64,000 nt of DNA from Paenibacillus pinisoli (GTDB lineage: Bacteria; Bacillota; Bacilli; Paenibacillales; Paenibacillaceae). Below the pieces are notes generated by a model, which saw nothing but the letters and a program-made list of their open reading frames with translations, was not told where the DNA came from and made no database searches. Shown one piece after another: positions 8,890 through 16,182 of the stretch (its first letter is position 1; every line of letters begins with the position of its first letter). The position numbers and the translations under genes are program-made. The stretch spans positions 1 through 64,000 of the forward strand of contig NZ_QXQB01000005.1 of the NCBI RefSeq assembly GCF_003605435.1, read 5' to 3'.

Positions 8890-9541
8890 CGTATGGTGGC
8901 AGGAAGGCGATCAGAGCATGGAGGAAACTCATTTGCCCCATTGGAGGAAAGTGCTCCGGTTTATTCCCGAACAGGATTTGCGCGATTGCAGCGTGCTTGA
9001 TTTTGGATGCAATCAGGGGGGCTTTCTGAGACTGCTGCATGAGCTTAGACCATTCCGGGAAGCAGTCGGCACCGACCTGGCGACCCGCTCCATTGAGCTG
9101 GCGAATAGCAGGAAAGGCGATCTGCCGATTGATTATCTACTGACGGATAGCCCGGACCAATTCGGACCGCGTTTTGATATCGCGTTCAGCTTGGCGGTTA
9201 TCTATTTGCTTCCTGATTTGGAGGAGCATGCGCGGAAGATGAAGGCGGCTTTGAAATCAGGAGGCGTCTATTATGCCACATATGCGGATTACCCCAATAA
9301 CTCCAGCTTCCCTATGATCAAGGAACGGATTAATGCCAACTCGGCAGTTCCGATGCAAGAGCATACGCTGGACGATATTGCGGCAGCTTTCTTCGGGCAA
9401 GGATTCAAGGTTGGCGTAAGACGAATGCCCCCTGCAGAGTTTGTGGAGTTGTCGCCGGAATCGGTCTGGTATCGGAATGTGGCAGATCATCTGCAATTTG
9501 CTCATGAACAGGCGTATTTATTTCAATTCACCGCGCCGTAA
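8867..9541 (+). CDS. SAM-dependent methyltransferase, class I
   Basis: The 224-residue protein has a Rossmann methyltransferase core. Motif I is VLDFGCNQGGFLRLL (around residue 42), an acidic residue follows in AVGTDLATRS, and motif IV-like FDIAFSLAVIYLLPD comes next. The start overlaps the end of the exporter gene by 23 bases and has GGAGG repeats just upstream, so it belongs to the metallophore operon. It is not part of the characterised staphylopine or pseudopaline pathways. It could N- or O-methylate the opine metallophore or act in SAM recycling; neither can be decided from the sequence. Confidence 0.8.
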   Translation: MKKEPFYDVWWQEGDQSMEETHLPHWRKVLRFIPEQDLRDCSVLDFGCNQGGFLRLLHELRPFREAVGTDLATRSIELANSRKGDLPIDYLLTDSPDQFGPRFDIAFSLAVIYLLPDLEEHARKMKAALKSGGVYYATYADYPNNSSFPMIKERINANSAVPMQEHTLDDIAAAFFGQGFKVGVRRMPPAEFVELSPESVWYRNVADHLQFAHEQAYLFQFTAP

Positions 9542-9621
9542 ATGTTGAGGAGCATCCTGGGACATTCTGCATCCGTCATTTATTTTCCATCTAGCCTAAC
9601 GTTTAATGGGGAGGGCAGGGC

Positions 9622-9690
9622 ATGGACAGGACACATTATTTGTCGCAGACACCTGGGCTATATATCTATGAATCTATGATATTATACTGA
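9622..9690 (+). CDS. Possible 22-residue peptide at the end of the cnt operon
   Basis: A short frame begins at an ATG six bases after a strong GGGGAGGG (9608-9615) and ends just before the terminator hairpin at 9697. The product is MDRTHYLSQT followed by an aromatic-rich tail. No family is recognised. The ribosome binding site is the only support, so translation is uncertain. Confidence 0.3.
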   Translation: MDRTHYLSQTPGLYIYESMILY

Positions 9691-9696
9691 TGTATT

Positions 9697-9738
9697 GGCG
9701 ATTGTTTCTTGGTAATTTCCGAGAAACAATCGCCTTTT
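9697..9738 (+). terminator. Intrinsic terminator of the cnt operon
   Basis: There is a perfect 13-bp stem, GGCGATTGTTTCT (9697-9709) with AGAAACAATCGCC (9722-9734), and TTTT follows. It lies about 155 bases after the methyltransferase stop and points rightward. Confidence 0.85.
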
Positions 9739-9807
9739 CCTAAAGTGAGGCATCAACATATATACTTGCTAGTATTATCCAAGCTGCTTTGGCACGAGTT
9801 AATATGA

Positions 9808-11118
9808 TTAACCTAGTTGCAGCGAACCATTGAGCCACACAGATTTGATCGACAACGTATCGGATATCGTAGTGGTCGGATCACCGTTTACGAGAATAAG
9901 ATCAGCGCGCGCACCTTCGGCAATGCGTCCGCGATCATGAAGGCCAAAGCAACGGGCAGGCTTGGCAGTAGCCGACTGAAGAGCTTCGATCGGAGTGAAC
10001 CCGGCCTTCACCAGCAGTTGCATTTCATGGTGGACGCTGGCTCCATGAGCAAGGCCGCCAAGGTTCGGTACGGGAACCGGTGCGACATCTGTGCCTACCA
10101 GAATATCAACTCCGGCACGGTGAAGGTCCATCACATTCTTATAGCTGTTTTCCATATTGCCTTGCGGAAACGTATTGAAGCTGGAGTTCAAGATCCCGAT
10201 CCAGTCCGAGCTTAATTTGGAGTGAACACGCGGATCATTGGCCAATTCCGATGCCGGATTTCCAATAATCGATGAATTTAATACCAGACACGGTATAACA
10301 AAAGCGCCTGAATCCGCTATGGATTTCACTAAATCGGACGTGAAATCGGGTCTGTCGATAAACAAGTGGCCCAAACCGTCGACTCCATAATCGATAGCTT
10401 CTTGCGATGTAAGAGCCGTCAAGACGTGGGCGATAACCAGCTTATCGCACTTGTGGGCTTCTGCCACGGCTGCTTTTAGAATCTCGCCGTGCAGGACAGG
10501 CAAGCCCGGTGCACCCATGACCGTTCCTTCTTCAATCATGATTTTAATATAGTCGGCTCCATTCTCCAATTGGGTATGCACATGTTTAATCGCTTCTTGT
10601 ACCGTCGTCACTTGCGGTATCTCTTCGTGATCGTGAGCGTAGGCGGCCAACATGGCTTCCCGGTCTTCCTCCGATAACTTCGCAAGTTCCTTTAATACAA
10701 ACTCCGGTATTTCATCTCCATCAGGCAGTAATTCATCCGGGTGTCCGCCTGGAGCGGTGATCGCCGTGCCAGCAGAACGGACGTCTGCGACGTCATTCAC
10801 ATTTTTCAACTGAATCTCGCGGCCTCTTTTAGTAAAATCGCCGTTCATTTCGAGTTCTGTTGTCACGCCGAATTGTAAGGCATCTCGCAGCCCGCCGATA
10901 GAGGTATGGACATGCGCATCTATGAGACCAGGCATTAAAGTTGCATTTTCTCCATCAATAATCGTTGCATCGGCCGGAAGCTCTCCGCCTACTGAAATAA
11001 TGGATTCCCCTTTAATGACAACATGTCTGTGTGGAATCATTTGCTCTCCATCGAAGATACGTACATTCGTAATCGCAGTTACTTGTTCTAACGCAGCATG
11101 TTGAGTTATTTTATCCAT
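9808..11118 (-). CDS. Metal-dependent amidohydrolase
   Basis: This is a hydrolase of the imidazolonepropionase/prolidase branch of the amidohydrolase superfamily, cytoplasmic, substrate unknown. The metal motif is LMPGLIDAHVHT (HxH). A lysine in DYIKIMIEEG is a candidate bridging residue, a histidine in VIAHVLT and one in GLGHLF follow, and the catalytic aspartate is likely the one in LVGTDVAP. The C-terminal RADLILVNGDP is the family's beta-sandwich strand. The frame runs to 11151, but GGAGG just upstream of 11118 sets the start there (436 residues). It is divergent from a MarR regulator that probably controls it. Confidence 0.85.
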   Translation of the reverse strand: MDKITQHAALEQVTAITNVRIFDGEQMIPHRHVVIKGESIISVGGELPADATIIDGENATLMPGLIDAHVHTSIGGLRDALQFGVTTELEMNGDFTKRGREIQLKNVNDVADVRSAGTAITAPGGHPDELLPDGDEIPEFVLKELAKLSEEDREAMLAAYAHDHEEIPQVTTVQEAIKHVHTQLENGADYIKIMIEEGTVMGAPGLPVLHGEILKAAVAEAHKCDKLVIAHVLTALTSQEAIDYGVDGLGHLFIDRPDFTSDLVKSIADSGAFVIPCLVLNSSIIGNPASELANDPRVHSKLSSDWIGILNSSFNTFPQGNMENSYKNVMDLHRAGVDILVGTDVAPVPVPNLGGLAHGASVHHEMQLLVKAGFTPIEALQSATAKPARCFGLHDRGRIAEGARADLILVNGDPTTTISDTLSIKSVWLNGSLQLG

Positions 11119-11156
11119 CAGAATTCCTCCCAAGTGTTTGTCATCCAACAATTCGG

Positions 11157-11185
11157 AGTATAACTATTAGAAAACTAACTGTCAA
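11157..11185 (-). promoter_or_regulatory. Promoter of the amidohydrolase with internal operator
   Basis: On the minus strand TTGACA (11180-11185) and TATACT (11157-11162) are 17 bases apart, a near-consensus vegetative promoter. The spacer contains the palindrome TTAGAAAACTAA (11167-11178), which is a natural site for the divergent MarR protein. Confidence 0.75.
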
Positions 11186-11200
11186 GAAGCTAATATTTAT

Positions 11201-11229
11201 TTGACATGACTATTGGATCGCTGTATAGT
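11201..11229 (+). promoter_or_regulatory. Promoter of the marR gene
   Basis: TTGACA (11201-11206) and TATAGT (11224-11229) are 17 bases apart, 47 bases before the proposed ATG. It lies back to back with the amidohydrolase promoter, only 15 bases between the -35 boxes. Confidence 0.8.
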
Positions 11230-11275
11230 TAATTTGCATACAATTAGGCTTCTAACAATCGGAGGAGGGATGATC

Positions 11276-11704
11276 ATGCAAGCCCGGAAGGATACGCCTT
11301 ATCTGGATTTGTTCCAAATTATCGGTCTTAAGTTAAAGAAAAGAGCAGACGAGAGTATAAAGGAACTAGGGTTAAACGCTCAACAAGGGAAAGTAATCGA
11401 CTACATTTACCAGAATCAAAATAATCATATTATTCAAAAGGATCTTGCCGATCGTTTTCATCTGCGTGGAGCCAGCATTACAACCATGCTTCAAGGTCTA
11501 GAGCAGAAAGGGTTCATCGAGCGCAAAATCCCGGCTAATAATGAACGTCAAAAAAATATATATGTATTGCCAAAAGCCGTTGAATTGATTGAAGAGTTTC
11601 AAGACTCATTCCAAAAGGTAGAGGAAGAAATCGTCCAAGTCCTTACCGAAGAGGAGAGGCAAGTCTTAAAGAGCTTGTTGATCAAAATCAATGAGCGCAT
11701 ATGA
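11276..11704 (+). CDS. MarR-family transcriptional regulator
   Basis: This is a winged-helix dimeric regulator. The recognition region is DLADRFHLRGASITTMLQGL, and the wing contains RKIPANNERQKNIYV. A GGAGGAGGG tract at 11261-11269 precedes two ATGs at 11270 and 11276; the spacing favours 11276 (142 residues). It is divergent from the amidohydrolase and has a palindrome inside that gene's promoter, so repression of the hydrolase, relieved by a small aromatic ligand as in other MarR systems, is the likely role. Confidence 0.85.
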   Translation: MQARKDTPYLDLFQIIGLKLKKRADESIKELGLNAQQGKVIDYIYQNQNNHIIQKDLADRFHLRGASITTMLQGLEQKGFIERKIPANNERQKNIYVLPKAVELIEEFQDSFQKVEEEIVQVLTEEERQVLKSLLIKINERI

Positions 11705-11750
11705 AGAAATTTGAAGTTAGATGAACGCTATAACTGAAGACATGCCAAAG

Positions 11751-11775
11751 CTCCTATAAGCACTAGGAGTTTTTT
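11751..11775 (+). terminator. Intrinsic terminator of marR
   Basis: CTCCTA (11751-11756) and TAGGAG (11764-11769) form a 6-bp stem with a 7-base loop and six Ts. Confidence 0.7.
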
Positions 11776-11811
11776 ATTTGCTTTAATACTATAAAATGCT
11801 CTTTATATATC

Positions 11812-11841
11812 TTGACGTGTATATACACATATATGTATATT
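11812..11841 (+). promoter_or_regulatory. Promoter with nested palindromes before arsR-type gene
   Basis: TTGACG (11812-11817) and TATATT (11836-11841) are 18 bases apart. The spacer holds two overlapping perfect palindromes, GTGTATATACAC (11817-11828) and ACATATATGT (11827-11836). This is a likely autoregulatory site. The promoter sits so close to the gene that the transcript would begin at or within the first codons. Confidence 0.55.
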
Positions 11842-12183
11842 ATGAACATGAGAACATCAGCCATGCAGTTAACGTTGCTCACTCTTGCCGAGCCAAATCG
11901 ATTCAACATTGTTGAGTTGCTTAAAAAAGGACCCAAATCGGTAGGGGAAATCGTCCAAGCCCTAGGCATCAGCCAGCCGCATGTATCCCGCCATTTACGC
12001 ATATTGAGCGAGGCAGGGATGGTGCGCTCACGCAGCAAAGCGCAGCTGCGAATCTACAGTCTCGAAGCGGCGCCGTTCCAAGAACTGGATGAATGGTTTG
12101 ATTCCTTCAGCATTCTATGGGAAGAACGTCTCGACAGCTTTGAGGAGTATATGCTGGATTACAAGAAGAAGGAGGATCTATAA
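11842..12183 (+). CDS. ArsR-family regulator paired with an SRPBCC protein
   Basis: This is a small winged-helix repressor. The core reads LTLAEPNRFNIVELL, then VGEIVQALGISQPHVSRHL as the recognition helix and MVRSRSKAQLRIYSL as the wing. There is no cysteine metal motif, which fits the non-metal ArsR subgroup that precedes AHSA1/SRPBCC genes. Three in-frame ATGs (11842, 11848, 11863) lack a ribosome binding site. The promoter at 11812-11841 would start transcription near 11848, so a leaderless message is likely. The next gene begins 44 bases downstream and carries the SRPBCC domain typical of this pairing. Confidence 0.8.
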   Translation: MNMRTSAMQLTLLTLAEPNRFNIVELLKKGPKSVGEIVQALGISQPHVSRHLRILSEAGMVRSRSKAQLRIYSLEAAPFQELDEWFDSFSILWEERLDSFEEYMLDYKKKEDL

Positions 12184-12227
12184 CAGGTATCAACAGCTTG
12201 AAAACTACCTGAAAAGGATGACTGCAG

Positions 12228-13535
12228 ATGAAAAGAAAAACAACCATTCGTAAAAACCGAGAGCGTAGAGAGCTCACTGTCGAACGGAACGTTGCATTAC
12301 CTGCTCAGCTTGCATGGGAAGGCTGGACAGAACCCAAACATATAACAAAATGGTGGGGACCGAAAGGATGGACGACAACCGTATATGAAATGGATGTGCG
12401 GCCAGGCGGAGTGTGGCGATACAGCTTAAAAGCGGATGACAATAGCGGAGAAGAGGCTTACTGTAGAGCCCTCTATGATGAAGTAGAAGCGCCGCACAAA
12501 CTGGTATATACAGACACTTTTGCCGACAGTGAGTGGAATATGGTACCGGATAGCGAAATGTACACGACCGTATTGTTCGAGGGGAAAAGCGGGTGTACAA
12601 GGATTAGCATCGTCACACAATTTGCTACCGCCGAACAATTGGACCATGCAGAAGCAATGGGGATGATTGAAGGATTTACGGATGCCTACGACAGACTGGA
12701 AGAATACTTAGAAAATCTAATGGGAGGCAATGCTACGATGGAGACTGTTACTTCAAAGGATGGAACAAAGATTGCTTATACCAAACAAGGGACTGGACCC
12801 GCGCTCATCTTGATTTCTTCGGCAGCCGCTGACCATCAAGATGCTTCGCAGTTAGCCGAGCACTTGTCAGCTCATTATACCGTATACAATTACGATCGTC
12901 GTGGCCGTGGCCGCAGTTCGGATACCGCTCCTTACGCAGTCGCAAGAGAAGTGGAGGATATCGATGCACTGATTGAAGGCGCAGGGGGACAGGCTTGCCT
13001 GTTCGGCAGCTCTTCCGGAGCTGTATTGGCACTTGAGGCAGCAAGCTTGCTTGGGAATCGAGTCGCAAAGCTCTATTTGTACGAGCCGCCGTTCATTATC
13101 AACGATAGCCGCAAGCCCGTGCCAAGTGACTATGTGGAACAATTGAATTCATTGATCAAAACCGGGAATAGATCGGAAGCCGTCGAATACTTCGCCTCTG
13201 AGGCTCTAGGTATTCCAGCTGAATACATCGGTTACATGAAGGCGGACCCTTCTTGGAGCAAGATGGAGTCTCTGGCACATACGCTTGCTTATGATGGACA
13301 GATTATGGGAACAACCCAGTCCGGGAACCCGCTTCCAGCCAACAGATGGAGCATTGACGTTCCAATATTGATTGTGACGGGGGAAAACAGCGAGCCTCTC
13401 TTCCATGACGCAGCACGTGCGCTTGTCGAGATGCTGCCACAGGCAACTGTACGTTCACTTGCCGGTCAAGACCATTCTGCTGTTATGATGGCTCCTAATG
13501 TATTGGCAAAGGCTGTAGTTGATTTTAAATCATAA
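12228..13535 (+). CDS. Fusion of AHSA1/SRPBCC domain and alpha/beta hydrolase
   Basis: Residues 1 to about 165 form an AHSA1-type SRPBCC domain (AWEGWTEPKHITKWWGP, a hallmark start, and the final EGFTDAYDRLEEYL helix). Residues 171-435 form an alpha/beta hydrolase: YNYDRRGRGRS, the nucleophile elbow FGSSSGAV, an acidic residue in VTGENSEPLF and the catalytic histidine in GQDHSAV. The join holds GGGAGG (12722-12727) ten bases before an in-frame ATG at 12738 (Met171). The hydrolase therefore once was, and may still be, translated on its own. Substrate is unknown. It probably forms an operon with the ArsR gene before it. Confidence 0.8.
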   Translation: MKRKTTIRKNRERRELTVERNVALPAQLAWEGWTEPKHITKWWGPKGWTTTVYEMDVRPGGVWRYSLKADDNSGEEAYCRALYDEVEAPHKLVYTDTFADSEWNMVPDSEMYTTVLFEGKSGCTRISIVTQFATAEQLDHAEAMGMIEGFTDAYDRLEEYLENLMGGNATMETVTSKDGTKIAYTKQGTGPALILISSAAADHQDASQLAEHLSAHYTVYNYDRRGRGRSSDTAPYAVAREVEDIDALIEGAGGQACLFGSSSGAVLALEAASLLGNRVAKLYLYEPPFIINDSRKPVPSDYVEQLNSLIKTGNRSEAVEYFASEALGIPAEYIGYMKADPSWSKMESLAHTLAYDGQIMGTTQSGNPLPANRWSIDVPILIVTGENSEPLFHDAARALVEMLPQATVRSLAGQDHSAVMMAPNVLAKAVVDFKS

Positions 13536-13584
13536 GAGATATTGCCCGCGATGGTGAGAGTCTCGACAACAGGAGGGTTGAATA

Positions 13585-14253
13585 GTGGCTAAGCAGATAA
13601 TCATTGCAAAACCTTTAACGGCGACTGCTTCCAGATTTGCGCTTGTGTCGATCTTATCAGGAGCCTTGTTCATTTTACTCCTTAGTATTCTTCATTTGCT
13701 GCAGCCTGAATTTGATCCGACATGGCGTTTTATTAGCGAATATGCCCTAGGCAATTTTGGTTGGATGATGCACTTGGCTTTTGGGTTGTTGGCTATTGCT
13801 CAAATTAGCGTGGCGATTACGATTTTTCCGCATATTCGTACGGTCACGGGATACATTGGACTTGTCATTCTAGGAATCAGTGCAATAGGTGTAATAATCG
13901 CGGGCATTTTCGTGACCGATCCCATCTCCATTAGTCCGGATGAAGCAACTTTTAGCGGCAGCATGCACTCTATTGGAGCGATGCTGGATTATACGCCGGC
14001 AGCCGCATTGTTAATCACTCTTTCATTATGCCGCCTTGATGCTTGGAAACCTATGAAGAAAGTGCTGCTCACAAGCTCGGTTATTGCAATCGTCGCCATG
14101 CTCGTATTTGTGCTTCAAATTCCGCAAGATGGGCAATTCGGGCCTGAGGTTCTGGCTGGATTGTATGGACGTTTCTTAATCCTGGCCGACATTGCGTGGC
14201 TGATCATTGTGGGGATCCATGCTGCCAAGCTGGGAGCTTCCAATAAGCAATAA
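13585..14253 (+). CDS. DUF998 family membrane protein
   Basis: The protein has 222 residues with about six membrane segments. The pattern FISEYALGNFGWMMHLAF near the second helix and the FVTDPISISPDEATFSGSMH loop before the fourth are typical of DUF998. The start is a GTG nine bases after AGGAGGG (13571-13577). It follows the hydrolase fusion by 49 bases and may be co-transcribed with it. The family's function is not known. Confidence 0.75.
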   Translation: MAKQIIIAKPLTATASRFALVSILSGALFILLLSILHLLQPEFDPTWRFISEYALGNFGWMMHLAFGLLAIAQISVAITIFPHIRTVTGYIGLVILGISAIGVIIAGIFVTDPISISPDEATFSGSMHSIGAMLDYTPAAALLITLSLCRLDAWKPMKKVLLTSSVIAIVAMLVFVLQIPQDGQFGPEVLAGLYGRFLILADIAWLIIVGIHAAKLGASNKQ

Positions 14254-14362
14254 GTGAGGATACAGATTGGATCGTATCTTCATAATTTCTTCAGAATTAC
14301 TACAATAAGCAACTAAGAATTCTATACTAACATGAACTCATCAAACTTATTGCGAGGGTGTG

Positions 14363-14977
14363 ATGAGCATGATTAGTGATTTTATTGTACAGTTGTTCAA
14401 TCATTATGGTTATTTCATTTTCTTTCTTGCATTTTGCCTAGGACCTTTTGGCATCCCAGTCCCTAATGAGATCACTCTTTTAACAGGGGGATTTTTAAGC
14501 AACAACGAGAATTTGAATCCATGGATGTTGTATGGCTCTATTTTTATTGGTTATATTACAGCTATAACAATAGCTTATTTCTTGGGTAGACTTTTTGGAG
14601 AGAAGTTTAACGGTAAATTTCAATCGAACCGTTATTTTAAAAAAACAGAAGCAATCTCTTATAACTATGGGAATATCGCAATGTGTCTGGGTTTATTAAT
14701 TCCGGTTGTCCGATATATTCTGCCCGTATTCATTGGAATCAATCGTTTTTCTTTTAAAAGATTCGCATTGATTTCTTATTCCTGTGCGTTCATTTGGACT
14801 GCTTTGATGTTTTCTCTTGGCAGATATTTCGGTCCAGCGGTATATAATTTTTTTAAATCAATGGATCCGAAGCTGCCCATGCTTGCTATCATTTTATTGA
14901 GCTGTTTTTTTATAATAAACAAACGAGCAAGGGATTATTTGAAACGAGTTCTTTCACGATCACAGACTTCCGATTAG
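14363..14977 (+). CDS. DedA-family membrane protein
   Basis: The 204-residue protein has four to five hydrophobic segments. FGIPVPNEITLLTGGFL near the N-terminus and the basic-residue segment around IPVVRYILPVFIGINRFSF match the DedA (SNARE-associated) family. These are lipid carrier flippases in the better-studied members (undecaprenyl phosphate or phosphatidylethanolamine recycling). GAGGG at 14354-14358 could serve the ATG at 14363 or at 14369. It has its own terminator-like hairpin downstream. Substrate within the family is not inferable. Confidence 0.8.
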   Translation: MSMISDFIVQLFNHYGYFIFFLAFCLGPFGIPVPNEITLLTGGFLSNNENLNPWMLYGSIFIGYITAITIAYFLGRLFGEKFNGKFQSNRYFKKTEAISYNYGNIAMCLGLLIPVVRYILPVFIGINRFSFKRFALISYSCAFIWTALMFSLGRYFGPAVYNFFKSMDPKLPMLAIILLSCFFIINKRARDYLKRVLSRSQTSD

Positions 14978-15142
14978 GAATTTTGGAATAGCGGCAGCCA
15001 GGACAGTAGTATCTCGTCCTTTGGCTGTCGCTGTTTCTATTTTGGGGTTATGTGTATCGCCAAAGATTCGTTTTATTCGGAGCGATTCTTCGTCGAACAT
15101 CTTACTCCATGACTTATTATATTTCGTTACTACAACGTGCAT
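14960..15142 (-). pseudogene. Truncated GrpB-family gene, N-terminal end only
   Basis: The first 29 residues read like the start of GrpB nucleotidyltransferase-like proteins: VVVTKYNKSWSKMFDEES, then RIKRIFGD. After that the sequence stops resembling the family, and the HIGSTSVPGL motif expected next is absent. The remaining 30 residues coincide with the terminator hairpin of the dedA gene. An intact GAGGAGG lies upstream of the ATG on the minus strand. Full-length relatives have about 170 residues, so this is a remnant cut at its 3' side, probably when the dedA segment was joined here. Confidence 0.65.
14989..15030. terminator. Stem-loop after dedA-like gene
   Basis: GCGGCAGCCA then GGAC pair with GTCC and TGGCTGTCGC, giving about 14 bp with a two-base bulge and an 11-base loop, followed by a short T-rich stretch. 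It lies just past the dedA stop and inside the 3' part of the opposing grpB remnant. Confidence 0.55.
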
Positions 15143-15192
15143 TTTCCAGGAACCTCCTCAACGTCAGTACTTCATATTGTTTAAATTTCCTA

Positions 15193-16083
15193 TCAGAAAT
15201 TTCGGTCCACGGATAAATATAGCTCTCTTGCAGTCTGAAGAAATAATTTCACTCCGTGTGAAGCCTCTTTTATTGAAGGTACCGCCAAATGAATGTCTCT
15301 AAAGGGCTCGGGATCAATGGTCCGGATACGGACATTAGGCGGAAGAGTGGATAGCGACAAAGAGGTTTTCGATACAATCGAGACGCCTAACCCTTCTTGA
15401 ATCATGCCCAACGCCGTGTTGATATTGTGGCCGTTATATTTGGCATGCAAAGTGGCTCCGTATTGCTTGAACAGCTCGGAAATAGGCGTTACAAATCCGC
15501 CTTTGCACACAATCATAGGTTCATTGTCCAAATCTGTAATATGAATGGTTTGTTTGCTTTGCAATGGATGATCATCCCGATGGATCAGACATAATTCATC
15601 TCGGAAGAACGGGATCGTGTCAAGTTCGTTGCCCGGCGGAATGATCCAGCCGACATCGATTATTCTGGAATACAGCCAATTCTTAATCTCGTCGATATTC
15701 CCTTCGTAAAGTTCGAATGTAAGGCCAGGATGCTTATCCGCAATCCTCCGCAATATTTTTGGCAAAAAGTGTGCGGACACAATCGGGAATACCCCGACAC
15801 GAATGGTGCCGACTTCAAACCCTTTTTCAGCAGTTACTTCTTGTTCCACCTTATTGTACCCGTTCAAAATCTCTCTGAATATGGCAAGCAGGCGCTTGCC
15901 AATATCGGTGAGAATAACGCCGCTTTTTCGTTCCCGTATCAAGAGAGTGACTCCTAATTCCGCTTCAAGCGTTGAGATAGCGCGGCTTACGGCAGGCTGT
16001 GTCATGTTTAATTGCTCTCCAGCTTTAGTAAAGCTGCCAGTCTCGACGATTTTGACAAACAACATCAATTGCGAATGTGTCAT
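15193..16083 (-). CDS. LysR-family transcriptional regulator
   Basis: The N-terminal winged helix is clear (FVKIVETGSFTKAGEQLNMTQPAVSRAISTLE), followed by a periplasmic-binding-like effector domain (about residues 90-290). The frame opens at 16119, but the usual family start corresponds to the ATG at 16083. GGAG lies 14 bases upstream of it, longer than normal, so the start is a little uncertain. It is divergent from a DMT transporter gene at 16183 with about 100 bases between, the standard arrangement for a LysR activator and its target. The CysB/YwfK-like effector is unknown. Confidence 0.85.
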   Translation of the reverse strand: MTHSQLMLFVKIVETGSFTKAGEQLNMTQPAVSRAISTLEAELGVTLLIRERKSGVILTDIGKRLLAIFREILNGYNKVEQEVTAEKGFEVGTIRVGVFPIVSAHFLPKILRRIADKHPGLTFELYEGNIDEIKNWLYSRIIDVGWIIPPGNELDTIPFFRDELCLIHRDDHPLQSKQTIHITDLDNEPMIVCKGGFVTPISELFKQYGATLHAKYNGHNINTALGMIQEGLGVSIVSKTSLSLSTLPPNVRIRTIDPEPFRDIHLAVPSIKEASHGVKLFLQTARELYLSVDRNF

Positions 16084-16182
16084 AACAATTATGTTATCTC
16101 CTTCATAATAAACATGCATTTTATTTATCTATTGTTCTACTGTACCATTGTAAACACATCATTGAAAGGAGCTTGAATATAC

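Noticed and set aside
15021..15302. 93-residue forward frame between dedA and lysR
   Set aside because: It is antisense to the grpB remnant and the lysR 3' end and lacks a ribosome binding site.
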